From: an uncultured Myxococcales bacterium
Lineage (GTDB): Bacteria; Myxococcota_A; UBA9042
Assembly (NCBI GenBank): GCA_903929795.1
Contig: CAIYWC010000097.1
Coordinates: 1 to 64,000, forward strand
Length of the DNA stretch: 64,000 bases
Direction of reading: 5' to 3'
Numbering within the stretch: the stretch's first letter is position 1; every line of letters starts with the position of its first letter. Position numbers and translations under genes: made by a program. Below, piece by piece: positions 45,226-54,800 of the stretch. The notes beneath the pieces were generated by a model. That model saw only the letters and a list, made by a program, of their open reading frames with translations. It made no database searches and was not told the DNA's origin.

Positions 45226-46574
45226 GGCAGCTCCTCCAGCTTCCAGCTTGCGCGCGGGGCCGCGGTCACCGGCTGGCAGAACGCCGCGACGATGTCCTCG
45301 CCCGCCGCCTCGCGCTTGGCCAACTCCGCCGCCCGGGCGCTCAGCCGCGCATCCCGTACCGCGCCGAGCTCCTTGGCGGTCTTGATGCCTTTGTCCAGCA
45401 CGGCGTGCAGTGCGACCCGCAGCTTGGTGCCGCGGTAGAACAGCTTGCCGTAGCGCCACAGCTGCTTGGCGTCGATGTCAAAGCCCAGCCCCGGCGTGGT
45501 CGGCAGGTCCAGCCAGCCGCGATCGTGGCTCCAGGGCTGCTGCAGCAGGCCGTCGCGGAACTGCGGGACCCAGCCCGGCTCGCTGATCGGGTACTCCAGC
45601 AGCGTGTCGTCGCGCCAAGGAGAGGCGGAGAACAGCTGGAGATTGATGGCGAAACCGATGCCGTTGGTCCACGTGTGCGGCGTGTAGCGCGCACCGGCCT
45701 TGGCGATCGCGCCGATCATCCGCCACGTCTCGCTGATGCCGCCGGCAAAGACGGAATCGGGCTGGTAGACGTCCAGCGAGCGCTTTTCCAGCATCACTTT
45801 GACTTCCGGCAGCCCGACGTGATTCAGCTCCGCGCCGGCGATCGGGATCGCGGTTCGGCGCCGCAGCTCGGCCATGCCATCGTAATCGTCGTTGGCCAGC
45901 GGCTCTTCCAGCCACTTGTAGCCCAGCTCGGCGGCGCGGTCGGCAAAGCGCAGCGCGCGGTCCAGATCCCACAGCGGCGCATCGGCCACGACCGCCACGC
46001 GCCAGCCTTGGTTCGCGTCGATGCCCATGGCGAAATCGTCGCCCATCGCCGCTGCAACGGTCTCAATCTGCTCCAGATCCTCGGCCAGCGTCGGCTTGTG
46101 CACGCGCAGTTTGGCGGCGACAAACCCTTCCGCGCGGCGCTTTTCCAGCTCGACGATCCGCGCCTTGCCGTCCTTCACATCGCCGGTCGACGCGTACAGC
46201 TGCACCCGCCCAGGCCGGCCGCCCAGCAGCTGCCACACCGGCACGCCGCGCGCCTTGCCGATCACATCCCAGCACGCGGCCTCCAGCCAGCCGACATGCC
46301 AGCCCAGGTAGGTCATTTCGCGCAGGCGCTGGCGGATCGACGCGAGGTCATCCGCGCGCTCGTCCAGCAGGTATGGCCCCAGCAGCGCGCCCAGGCCCTG
46401 CCGCTCGACGTCCATCGCCGGCCCCGCCGACCAGCCTTCCAGCCCCGCGGCAGTGCGCAACCGCACGAGAGTAAAGCGATTTTCGGTCTGCGGCAGCCCC
46501 GGGATCCACGAGGGATAGAACGGCGCGGGCAGCGGGACAGAGACGTGCCAGAGCGTGACGTCGGTAATGCGCAT
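45222..46574 (-). CDS. Enolase-superfamily enzyme (mandelate racemase type)
   Basis: A 450-residue TIM-barrel enzyme. Barrel residues seen are Lys/Arg in VAAKLRVHK, metal ligands in GIDANQGW, LEEPLAND and AGAELNH, an Asp in VYQPDSVF and a His in TPHTWTNGIG. This is the set needed for Mg2+-assisted proton abstraction from a carboxylate substrate, as in acid-sugar dehydratases. A ~75-residue C-terminal extension exceeds the usual length. I start at MRITDV, as the earlier ORF Met has no support. It leads the operon with the GMC oxidoreductase and its Tat subunit, suggesting a sugar-acid or polyol oxidation pathway. Confidence 0.86.
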   Translation of the reverse strand: MRITDVTLWHVSVPLPAPFYPSWIPGLPQTENRFTLVRLRTAAGLEGWSAGPAMDVERQGLGALLGPYLLDERADDLASIRQRLREMTYLGWHVGWLEAACWDVIGKARGVPVWQLLGGRPGRVQLYASTGDVKDGKARIVELEKRRAEGFVAAKLRVHKPTLAEDLEQIETVAAAMGDDFAMGIDANQGWRVAVVADAPLWDLDRALRFADRAAELGYKWLEEPLANDDYDGMAELRRRTAIPIAGAELNHVGLPEVKVMLEKRSLDVYQPDSVFAGGISETWRMIGAIAKAGARYTPHTWTNGIGFAINLQLFSASPWRDDTLLEYPISEPGWVPQFRDGLLQQPWSHDRGWLDLPTTPGLGFDIDAKQLWRYGKLFYRGTKLRVALHAVLDKGIKTAKELGAVRDARLSARAAELAKREAAGEDIVAAFCQPVTAAPRASWKLEELP

Positions 46575-46765
46575 CGGGGACTCACAGCGGCGATTCAGGC
46601 CGACGCTAGCGTGCACTTCATGACCCTGCGGAATCAAGGGCTTGCCACACCTTTTGCCGCCGCCGTGGCAATTCGGTGACGCGACCGGCTGTCCAGCGAT
46701 CCTTGCCGCGGACTACACTGCCGCCCGCCGCGGCGATCCCCACGCGGCAGAAAAGGAATTCGCCG

Positions 46766-47230
46766 ATGAACAGTTCTCCCCGCTCGGCATGGCGCGTCGC
46801 CCTGCTCGCCTTGGTGGCTTTGGCGTGCGTGCTTGGGGCTCCGCCGGATGCGCAGGCCAAGAAGAAGAAAAAGGCCAAGGCCGCGCCAACCGCCCCTGCG
46901 CAGCCCGCGGCCGCCGCCAAGCCGGTTGAGCCGGCCAAGGCAGCTGAACCGGCCAAGCCCGTGGTTGCCGTGCTGGACGTGACGGACCTGTGGAACGGGA
47001 AGTGCAAGACGTGCCACGGCCCGGACGGCAAGGGCAAGCCGCCCAAGACGGAAGACATGACGGCGGCGGCGTGGCAAAAGCGCTTCACTGACGCGCAAAT
47101 CCGCAAGACGATTGTCGAAGGTTTTGAGCGCGACGTCGACGGCGTGCACCAGAAGATGAAGTCGTTCCCGGATCTCACGCCGGCGCAACTGGACGGCCTG
47201 GTGGCGCACGTGCGCGGTTTTGCCAAGTAG
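46766..47230 (+). CDS. Monoheme cytochrome c
   Basis: A 154-residue secreted protein. A signal peptide (SAWRVALLALVALACVLGAPPDAQA) is followed by a Lys/Ala/Pro-rich linker and one class I cytochrome c domain with the heme motif CKTCH and an axial Met probably in HQKMKSF. It is divergent from the enolase-GMC operon, separated by 191 nt, and is a reasonable electron acceptor for that oxidoreductase. AGGA stands nine bases before the ATG. Confidence 0.9.
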   Translation: MNSSPRSAWRVALLALVALACVLGAPPDAQAKKKKKAKAAPTAPAQPAAAAKPVEPAKAAEPAKPVVAVLDVTDLWNGKCKTCHGPDGKGKPPKTEDMTAAAWQKRFTDAQIRKTIVEGFERDVDGVHQKMKSFPDLTPAQLDGLVAHVRGFAK

Positions 47231-47284
47231 CTGCGCCGATTGACCCCCGTGTGGCGCGAACGTAGGCTCGCGGCGGGAGACCGG

Positions 47285-48841
47285 ATGCAGCGACGCGAAT
47301 TCCAAGCTTGGGGACCGGTCGCCTTGGCGGCGCTGCTGGCCTGCGCGACGCTGCTGGCGGTGTGGTTCGTGGGCCGGCCGCCCGGCACGCCACTGGGTTT
47401 TCCGCTCGACGATGCCTGGATTCACTTGGTGTATGGCCGCAGCTTGGCGAACGAGGGCGCGCTGGCCTACAACCCCGGCGAGCCGACGACGGGTGCCACG
47501 TCCGTGCTCTGGGCGGTGCTGCTGGGCGGCGTGCATCTGGTCTGGGGCGAGGCGCCGCTGGCGGTGCGCATTGCCGCGGTGCTGCTGCTGGGCGGCGCAT
47601 TTCACGTGTTGACCGCGGCGCTGTGTGCCGATTTGGCGCGGCGGATGGCCAATTCGCGGGCGGGGCTGGCGGCGGGCGTGCTGGTCGCGGCGAATCCGGC
47701 GCTCGCGGCGGCGGCGCTGAGCGGGATGGAGGTCGCGCTGACGACCGCGCTGCTGGTCGCGGGCGTGCACGCGCTGCACCGGCGCGCATGGCTGGCGGCG
47801 GGCGTGTGGCTGGGTCTGGCGCCGCTGGCACGGCCGGAAGCCGCGCTGGCGGCGGTCCTGCTGGTCGCGTGGAGCGCGGTGCTGGACCGTCCGGGGCAGC
47901 CCCGGGCCTGGCTCAAGCGGGCGCTGCAGCTGGGCGGTCCGGCGGTTGTGCTCGGCGTCTGGCTCGTGGCCCGCAACCTGGCGACGACGCAGCACCCGCT
48001 GCCGGCGACCTACTACGCCAAGCTTGTCCAGGTGCCGTGGTCGGAGACGCCGGCGCGGACGTGGCATGCGCTGCGCGACGTGCTCGGCCAGACACCGCCG
48101 CTGTGGCACGGCCTGACCTTGCTGCTGCTGCCCGGGCTGGCGGCGCGCAACCAGGCGCGCGCGCTGCTGCCGCTGCTGGCGTCGTTCGGCTTTGTGCTGG
48201 CGCATGTGCGCGTGCTGGATCCCGGCGATCCGCGCGTGTTCTACACGCTGCGCTACCTGCTGCCGATCGTGCCGACGCTGACCGTCGCGCTCGTGCTGGC
48301 CGCCGTCGCGCTGGGCGCTCGCTGGTTGCCGCGTGTGGCCGGCTTGCCGCTGGCGCTGCTGGCGCTGGCGGCGCTGGCGCAGGCTGGGCTGACACTGCGC
48401 CCGGTCAGCGCCAAGCTTGCCAACGACACGGCCAACATCGACGCGCTGCAATGCGCCGCCGGGCGCTGGATTCATGACAACGTGCCGGCCGATCGCCGCG
48501 TTGCGTCGGTGGATGCAGGCGCGGTGCGCTACCTGGGCGAACGGTGGACGCTGGACTTGCTGGGCCTCAACACGCCGATGGTGCTGTGGGATCCGGCGCC
48601 GTACTTGCGCGCGCACCCGGTGGCGGCAGTCGTGTTCATGCCGGAGCTGGGCAAGCCGCAGGCGTCAGCCGAGTTCACCGCGCCGTGGTCGCACCGCGTG
48701 GCGGACTATACGGTGACGCAGTTCGCACCATTGGCGTTCCAGGCCATCGTAACTTGCCAGAAGGCAGCGGACCCGGGACCGCGGCCGATGCGCTTTGACG
48801 GCCCGCGCTTTCGCACGCTGCTGTGGTGCGAGCGCTTCTGA
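47285..48841 (+). CDS. Polytopic membrane protein, GT-C glycosyltransferase-like
   Basis: A 518-residue protein with about ten hydrophobic helices. An early loop LGFPLDDAWIHLVYGRSLA carries the acidic pair typical of GT-C, polyprenyl-sugar-using transferases. Other features are GATSVLWAVLLG, SGMEVALTTALLV and the soluble C-terminal domain from about 385. The sugar and acceptor are unknown. GGGAG precedes the ATG. Its stop is only 2 bp from the stop of the giant repeat protein gene on the other strand. Confidence 0.72.
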   Translation: MQRREFQAWGPVALAALLACATLLAVWFVGRPPGTPLGFPLDDAWIHLVYGRSLANEGALAYNPGEPTTGATSVLWAVLLGGVHLVWGEAPLAVRIAAVLLLGGAFHVLTAALCADLARRMANSRAGLAAGVLVAANPALAAAALSGMEVALTTALLVAGVHALHRRAWLAAGVWLGLAPLARPEAALAAVLLVAWSAVLDRPGQPRAWLKRALQLGGPAVVLGVWLVARNLATTQHPLPATYYAKLVQVPWSETPARTWHALRDVLGQTPPLWHGLTLLLLPGLAARNQARALLPLLASFGFVLAHVRVLDPGDPRVFYTLRYLLPIVPTLTVALVLAAVALGARWLPRVAGLPLALLALAALAQAGLTLRPVSAKLANDTANIDALQCAAGRWIHDNVPADRRVASVDAGAVRYLGERWTLDLLGLNTPMVLWDPAPYLRAHPVAAVVFMPELGKPQASAEFTAPWSHRVADYTVTQFAPLAFQAIVTCQKAADPGPRPMRFDGPRFRTLLWCERF

Positions 48842-48843
48842 CG

Positions 48844-51800
48844 TCAGTTGTGGCAGCACATCACGCCGAGGATCCACGGGTCGGTGCCCGAGTTGCGCAC
48901 GCACGTCTGGTTCATCGCGTCGATGCGGTAGTTGTTGCTGATGCAGCTGACGCCGTAGTTGGTGATTTTGCCTTGGCAAAGCGCGCCTACGCCGGCCGCG
49001 TCGTTGGTGTCGGTCGTGTTGGTGCACGCGTGGCAAGTGCCGTTGTCGTTCGCGGCGTTGAGCGACCAGCAGCCCTGCTGGAAGGCGTCCGCTTGGGTGA
49101 TGGATTGCTCGAGGACCTGGTCGGCCGCGCTGGAGTTGCAGACGTGGAAGTTGACGCCGCAGAGCAACTGTGCCGAGCCCGCGCCTGAGCTGGACGCGAT
49201 CGAGCCATACCAATTGCCGTTGCATTGCGCGATGTTCGGGTAGCGCGTCTTGTCCATCGTGCCGGCGCGCACGCCGCTGGCGCAGCTGGTGTCCTCGATC
49301 TGGCAGGTGCTGGAGCAGCCGTCGCCGCTGACCTTGTTGCCATCGTCGCACTGCTCGCCCAAGGCGGCTTGCACCACGCCGTCACCGCAGACGCCCAGCT
49401 TGCACACGCCGGTGAAGCAGAGGTTGACCGCGCCGCAGCTGGTCTTGTCCGGCAGCGCGATGTGCTGGCAGCCGATGCCGAGCACGCAGCTGTCCGTCGT
49501 GCACGCGTTGCTGTCGTCGCAGTTGATGGCGGGCGGCGCGCAGACGCCACCGGCGCAGACGTCGGGGCCGGTGCAGAGGTTGCCGTCGTTGCAGGGCGCA
49601 TTGTTGGCCGTGTGGCTGCAGCCCGTGAGCCCGTTGCAGGAGTCGTCCGTGCAGGCGTTGCTGTCGTTGCAGTTCAGCGCGCCGCCGGGCGTGCAGATGC
49701 CGTTGTTGCAGTAGTCGCCGCTGGTGCAGACGGAGCCGTCCGCGTCGCAGCTTGCGCCGTTGGCGCCGGCGCCGTTGAAGACGCACACGCCGGTCAGCGT
49801 GTTGCAGGAATCCACGGTGCACGCGTTGCCGTCGTTGCACACGGTCGCCGGCCCGGAGACGCAGGCGCCGCCGGTGCACTTGTCGCCGTTGGTGCAGGCG
49901 TTCCCGTCGCTGCAGGCGCTGGTGTTGGCCGTGTGGGTGCAGCCGGTCGTCGGGTTGCAGGCGTCGTTGGTGCAGGCGTTGCCGTCGTCGCAGTTGATTG
50001 CGGCGCCCGCCACGCAGCTCGTGCCGGTGCAGAGGTCCGGGTTGGTGCAGACACTGCCGTCGGCGTCGCAGAGGCCGCCGGCGTTTTGCGCGACGTAGCT
50101 GCAGGCGCCGGTCGCGGGCGTGCACGTGTTCTTGCGGCAGGTGTTGTCGCCCGCGGCGCTGCAGGTCACGATGGTCGCCGGATTGACCTTGCACTGGTAG
50201 GGCAGGGCGCTGACGTCGCAAAAGAGCGTGCCGTTGCAGAAGTTGCCGTCTTCCTGGCTGGCGCAATCCGCCGTGGTCTTGCAGCCACAGTTGTTGCTGC
50301 CGGACGTGCAGACGCCGCCGCTGCAGACGTCGCCGATGGTGCACGGGTTGCCGTCGTCGCAGGAGAGGATATTGTTGCTGTGCGTGCAGCCGGCGACCGG
50401 GTCGCAGGCGTCCGTGGTGCAGACCTTGCCGTCGTCGCAGAGCACCGTGGGCACCACAACGTTGCCCTTGCAGACGCCCGCGCCGCAGACGTCGCCGGTG
50501 GTGCAGGCGTTGCCGTCGTTGCACGCCAGGTTGTTGACGGCGAACACGCAGCCGGTGCCCGGGTTGCAACTGTCAGTCGTGCACAAGTTATTGTCGTTAC
50601 AGGTGATTCCGGTGCCGGCGCACGCCTTGGCGGCGCAGATGTCGCCGCTGGTGCAAGCGTTGCCATCGTCGCAAATCGCGGTGTTGGCGGTGTTCAGACA
50701 GCCGGTGGCGGAGCTGCACGAGTCCGTGGTGCACGGGTTCGCGTCGTTGCAGTTCAGCGTGCCGGTCGAGCTGCACAGGCCGCCCGAGCACGTGTCGCCC
50801 GTCGTGCACGCGTTGCCATCGTTGCACGGCAGGGCGTTCGCGGTGTATTTGCAGCCGGTGGCCGCGACGCAGGCGTCGTCGGTGCAGGTGTTGCCGTCGT
50901 TGCAGATGATCGCGGTGCCGACGCACGCGCCGGCGCTGCACGTGTCCGCAGAGGTGCAGGCGTTGCCGTCGTCGCAGCTCGCGCTCGAGTTTGTGAACAC
51001 GCAGTTTCCGGTCGTCACGTCGCAGGAATCGGTCGTGCATGGGTTCGAGTCGTTGCAATTGCGCACGCCGCCTGGCACGCAGCCCGAGGCGTTGCAGATG
51101 TCGCCGACGGTGCACGGGTTGTTGTCGGTGCACGGGCTGGTGTTGGCGGTGTGCGTGCAGCCCGTCGCGGGGTTGCAGCTGTCGTCGGTGCAGACATTGT
51201 TGTCGTTGCAGTTGACCTGCGGGCCGGGCAAGCACACGCCGGCGTTGCACGCGTCGCCCACCGAGCAGACCGAGTTGTCGGCGTTGCACGGCGCGTTTTG
51301 GTTCTGCGCGACGTAGCTGCACAAGCCGGTGGACGGCGCGCACGTGTCGACGGTGCAGATGCCGTTGCCGCTCGTGTCGCACGTGACGATTGTCGCCGGG
51401 TTGACCTTGCAGTTGTACGGCAGCGCGGACGTGTCGCAAAACAGCGTGCCGTTGCAGAAGTTGCCGTCTTCCTGGGCCGCGCAATCGCTGTTTTGCGTGC
51501 AACCACAGGAATTCGCACCGCTTGTGCAGACGCCGGCGGCGCAGACGTCGCCGACGGTGCAGCCATTGCCATCGCTGCACGCGTTTGTGTTGTTGACGTG
51601 CGTGCAGCCGCTCGCCGGGTTGCACGCGTCGTTGGTGCAGGGGTTGCCGTCGTCGCAGAACGTCGCGACCACGACCGCCGTGCCGCTGCAGGCGCCGCCC
51701 GCGCAGGCGTCGTTGGTCGTGCAGGCGTTGCCGTCGTTGCAAGACAGCGCGTTGTTTGTGTGCGCGCAGCCGGTCGCCGGCGAGCACGAATCGCTGGTGC

Positions 51801-54800
51801 AAATGTTGCTGTCATCGCAGTTGACGCTGACGCCGCTGCAGACGCCGCCCGCGCACTTGTCGTTCTGACTACAGGCGTTGCCGTCGTTGCAGCTCAGGGC
51901 GTTGTTGGCAAAGACGCAGGCGCCGGTTGCGGCATTGCAGGAGTCGTCCGTGCATGGGTTGCCGTCGTTGCAAACGGCGACTGCGCCGGGCTTGCACGCG
52001 CCGGTGGCGCAGATGTCGCCGACGGTGCACGCGTTGCCGTCGGTGCACGGCGACGTGTTGTTGCTGTGCTGGCAGCCCAGCGTCGCGCTGCAGGAGTCGT
52101 TGGTGCACGGGTTGCTGTCGTCGCAGTTCAGGCTGGCGCCAGCCTTGCAGACACCAGCGGTACAGATGTCCGGCGCGGTGCAGACGCTGTTGTCGGCGTT
52201 GCACGGACCGGCTTCGTTCTGGTTGATGTAGCTGCACTTGCCGGTCCCGGTCGCGCACGTGTTTTTGGTGCAAACCGTGTCGGCGCTGGCGTCGCAGGTC
52301 ACGATCGTCGCCGGGTTGACCTTGCAGCTGTACGGCAGCGCGGACTTGTCGCAAAACAGCGTGCCGTCGCAGAAGTTGCCATTTTCCTGGCTGGCGCAAT
52401 CAGCCGTCACCGCGCAGCCGCAGGTGTTGGCGCCGCTCTTGCACGCGCCTGCGCTGCACGCGTCGCCGACGGTGCAGGGGTTGCCGTCGTCGCACGTCAC
52501 CGCGTTGTTGGTGTGCGCGCAGCCGGTGGCGGGGACGCAGCTCTCGGTCGTGCACGGGTTGCCGTCGTCGCACAGCACCGCGGCGCTGATGGCGGTGCCG
52601 GCGCAGGCGCCGCTGGAGCAGAGATCGTTTTGCGTGCAGGCGTTGTTGTCGTTGCAGCTCAAGGTGTTGACCGCGTTGACGCAGCCTTTCTTGGGGTCGC
52701 AGCTGTCGGTCGTGCAGACGTTGTTGTCGTTGCAGTTCAGGGCGGTGCCGCCGCACACGCCGCTGGCGCAGACGTCATTGGCGCTGCACGCATTGCCGTC
52801 GTCGCAGCTGAGCGTGTTGTTGGCGAACAGACAGTTGCCGGTGGCCTTGTCGCAGGAATCGCTGGTGCATGCGTTGCCGTCCACGCAGACCTTGATTGCG
52901 CCGGGGACACAGCCGGCCGAGACGCACTGGTCGCCGACGGTGCATGCGTTGCCATCGGTGCACGGGTTGCTGTTGGCGGTGTGCGTGCAGCCGGCGATCT
53001 TGTCACAGGCGTCGTTGGTGCATGGGTTGGCGTCGTCGCAGTTCAACGCCGCGCCGGCCGAGCAGATGCCGCCCACGCACGTGTCGTTGGTCGTGCACAC
53101 GCTGCCGTCCGCATCGCACGGCTTGCCGCTGTTTTGACTCTGGTAACTGCACACGCCGGTCGCGGTCGCGCACGTGTTCTTGGTGCAGGTCGTGTCCGCG
53201 CTGGCGTCGCAGCTGACGACCGTCTTCGGGTTCACCTTGCAGTTGTATGGCAGCGCGCTCTTGTCGCAAAACAGCGTGCCGTTGCAGAAGTTGCCATCTT
53301 CCTGGGCGGCGCAATCCGCGTCCTGCGCGCAGCCGCACGTGTTCGTACCGCTGACGCACTTGCCGGCGGCGCAGGCGTCCCCGGTTGTGCAACTGTTGCC
53401 GTCGTCGCACGGCGCGGTGTTCGTGGCGTGGCTGCAGCCGGTCGACGGGTTGCAGCCGTCGGTCGTGCACGGGTTGGCGTCGTCGCATTGGACGGCCGCG
53501 CTGACCGCGGTGCCTTTGCACACGCCGCCGCCGCAGATGTCGTTGCTCGTGCAAGCGTTGCTGTCGTCGCAGGTGACCGTGTTGTTCGTGTGCACGCAGC
53601 CGCTGGCAGACGCGCACGAGTCGTTGGTGCACGGATTGCCGTCGTCGCAGCTGATGCCCACGCCGGAGCAGACGCCGTTGTTGCAGGTGTCGGTCTGGCT
53701 GCACGCGTTGCCGTCGTTGCAGGGCAGCGCGTTGTTGGCGAAGACGCACTTGCCGCTTGCGGGATCGCAGCTGTCCGTGGTGCAGGGGTTGCTGTCGTTG
53801 CAAACGGTGCCGGAGCCGGCCACGCAGGCGTTCTGGCTGCAGGTGTCGCCGACGGTGCACGGATTCCCGTCGCTGCACGGGCTGGCATTGGCGACGTGGA
53901 CGCAGCCGGTCTTCGCGTTGCAGCTGTCGTCGCTGCAGGGGTTGCCGTCGTCGCAAATGAGCGCGGCGCCTTGGGCGCACTCACCCGATTTGCACGCATC
54001 GTTCGTGGTGCACACGCTGCCGTCCGCGTCGCACGGTTGGCCTTCGTTCACCGCGTTGTTGCTGCACTTTCCGACCTGGGTGTTGCACTGGTTGTGCAAG
54101 CAGGCGGTGTCCGCCGTCGTGTCGCAGGTCACGATCGTCTTGGGATTGACCTGGCACTTGTACGGTGGCGCGCTCTTGTCGCAAAACAGCGTGCCGTTGC
54201 ACAGGTTTCCGTCTTCCTGGCTGGCACAATCGGCGTCGGACGTGCAGCCGCAGGTGTTGGTGCCGCTGACGCACACGCCCGCGGCGCACGCGTCGCCGGT
54301 GCTGCAGGGGTTGCCGTCGTCGCAGGTGTTGCTGTTGGGCGTGTGCGTGCAGCCGACGGTCGGATCGCACGCCTCCGTTGTGCACGGGTTGCCGTCGTCG
54401 CAGACCACGTTGGCGCTGACGGTTTGGCCCTTGCACGCGCCGCCGCCGCAGAGATCGCCGGTCGTGCAGGCGTTGCCGTCGTCGCACGGGACGCTGTTCG
54501 GCGTGTTCACGCAGCTCTTGGTCGGGTCGCAGGAATCCGACGTGCACGGGTTCTTGTCGTCGCAGATTGCGGACGTGCCCGAGCAGACGCCGTTCGCGCA
54601 CGTGTCGTTCAGCGAGCAGGCGTTGCCGTCGTCGCACGGCAGCGTGTTCTTGACATACGTGCACTTGCCGCTGCCTTGGTCGCACGCGTCGTCGGTGCAC
54701 GGGTTGCCGTCGTCGCAATCGGTCAGCGGTCCGGCGGCGCACGCGGCGTCCTTGCAGACATCGCCCACGGTGCAGGCGTTGCCGTCGCTGCACGCGGCGG

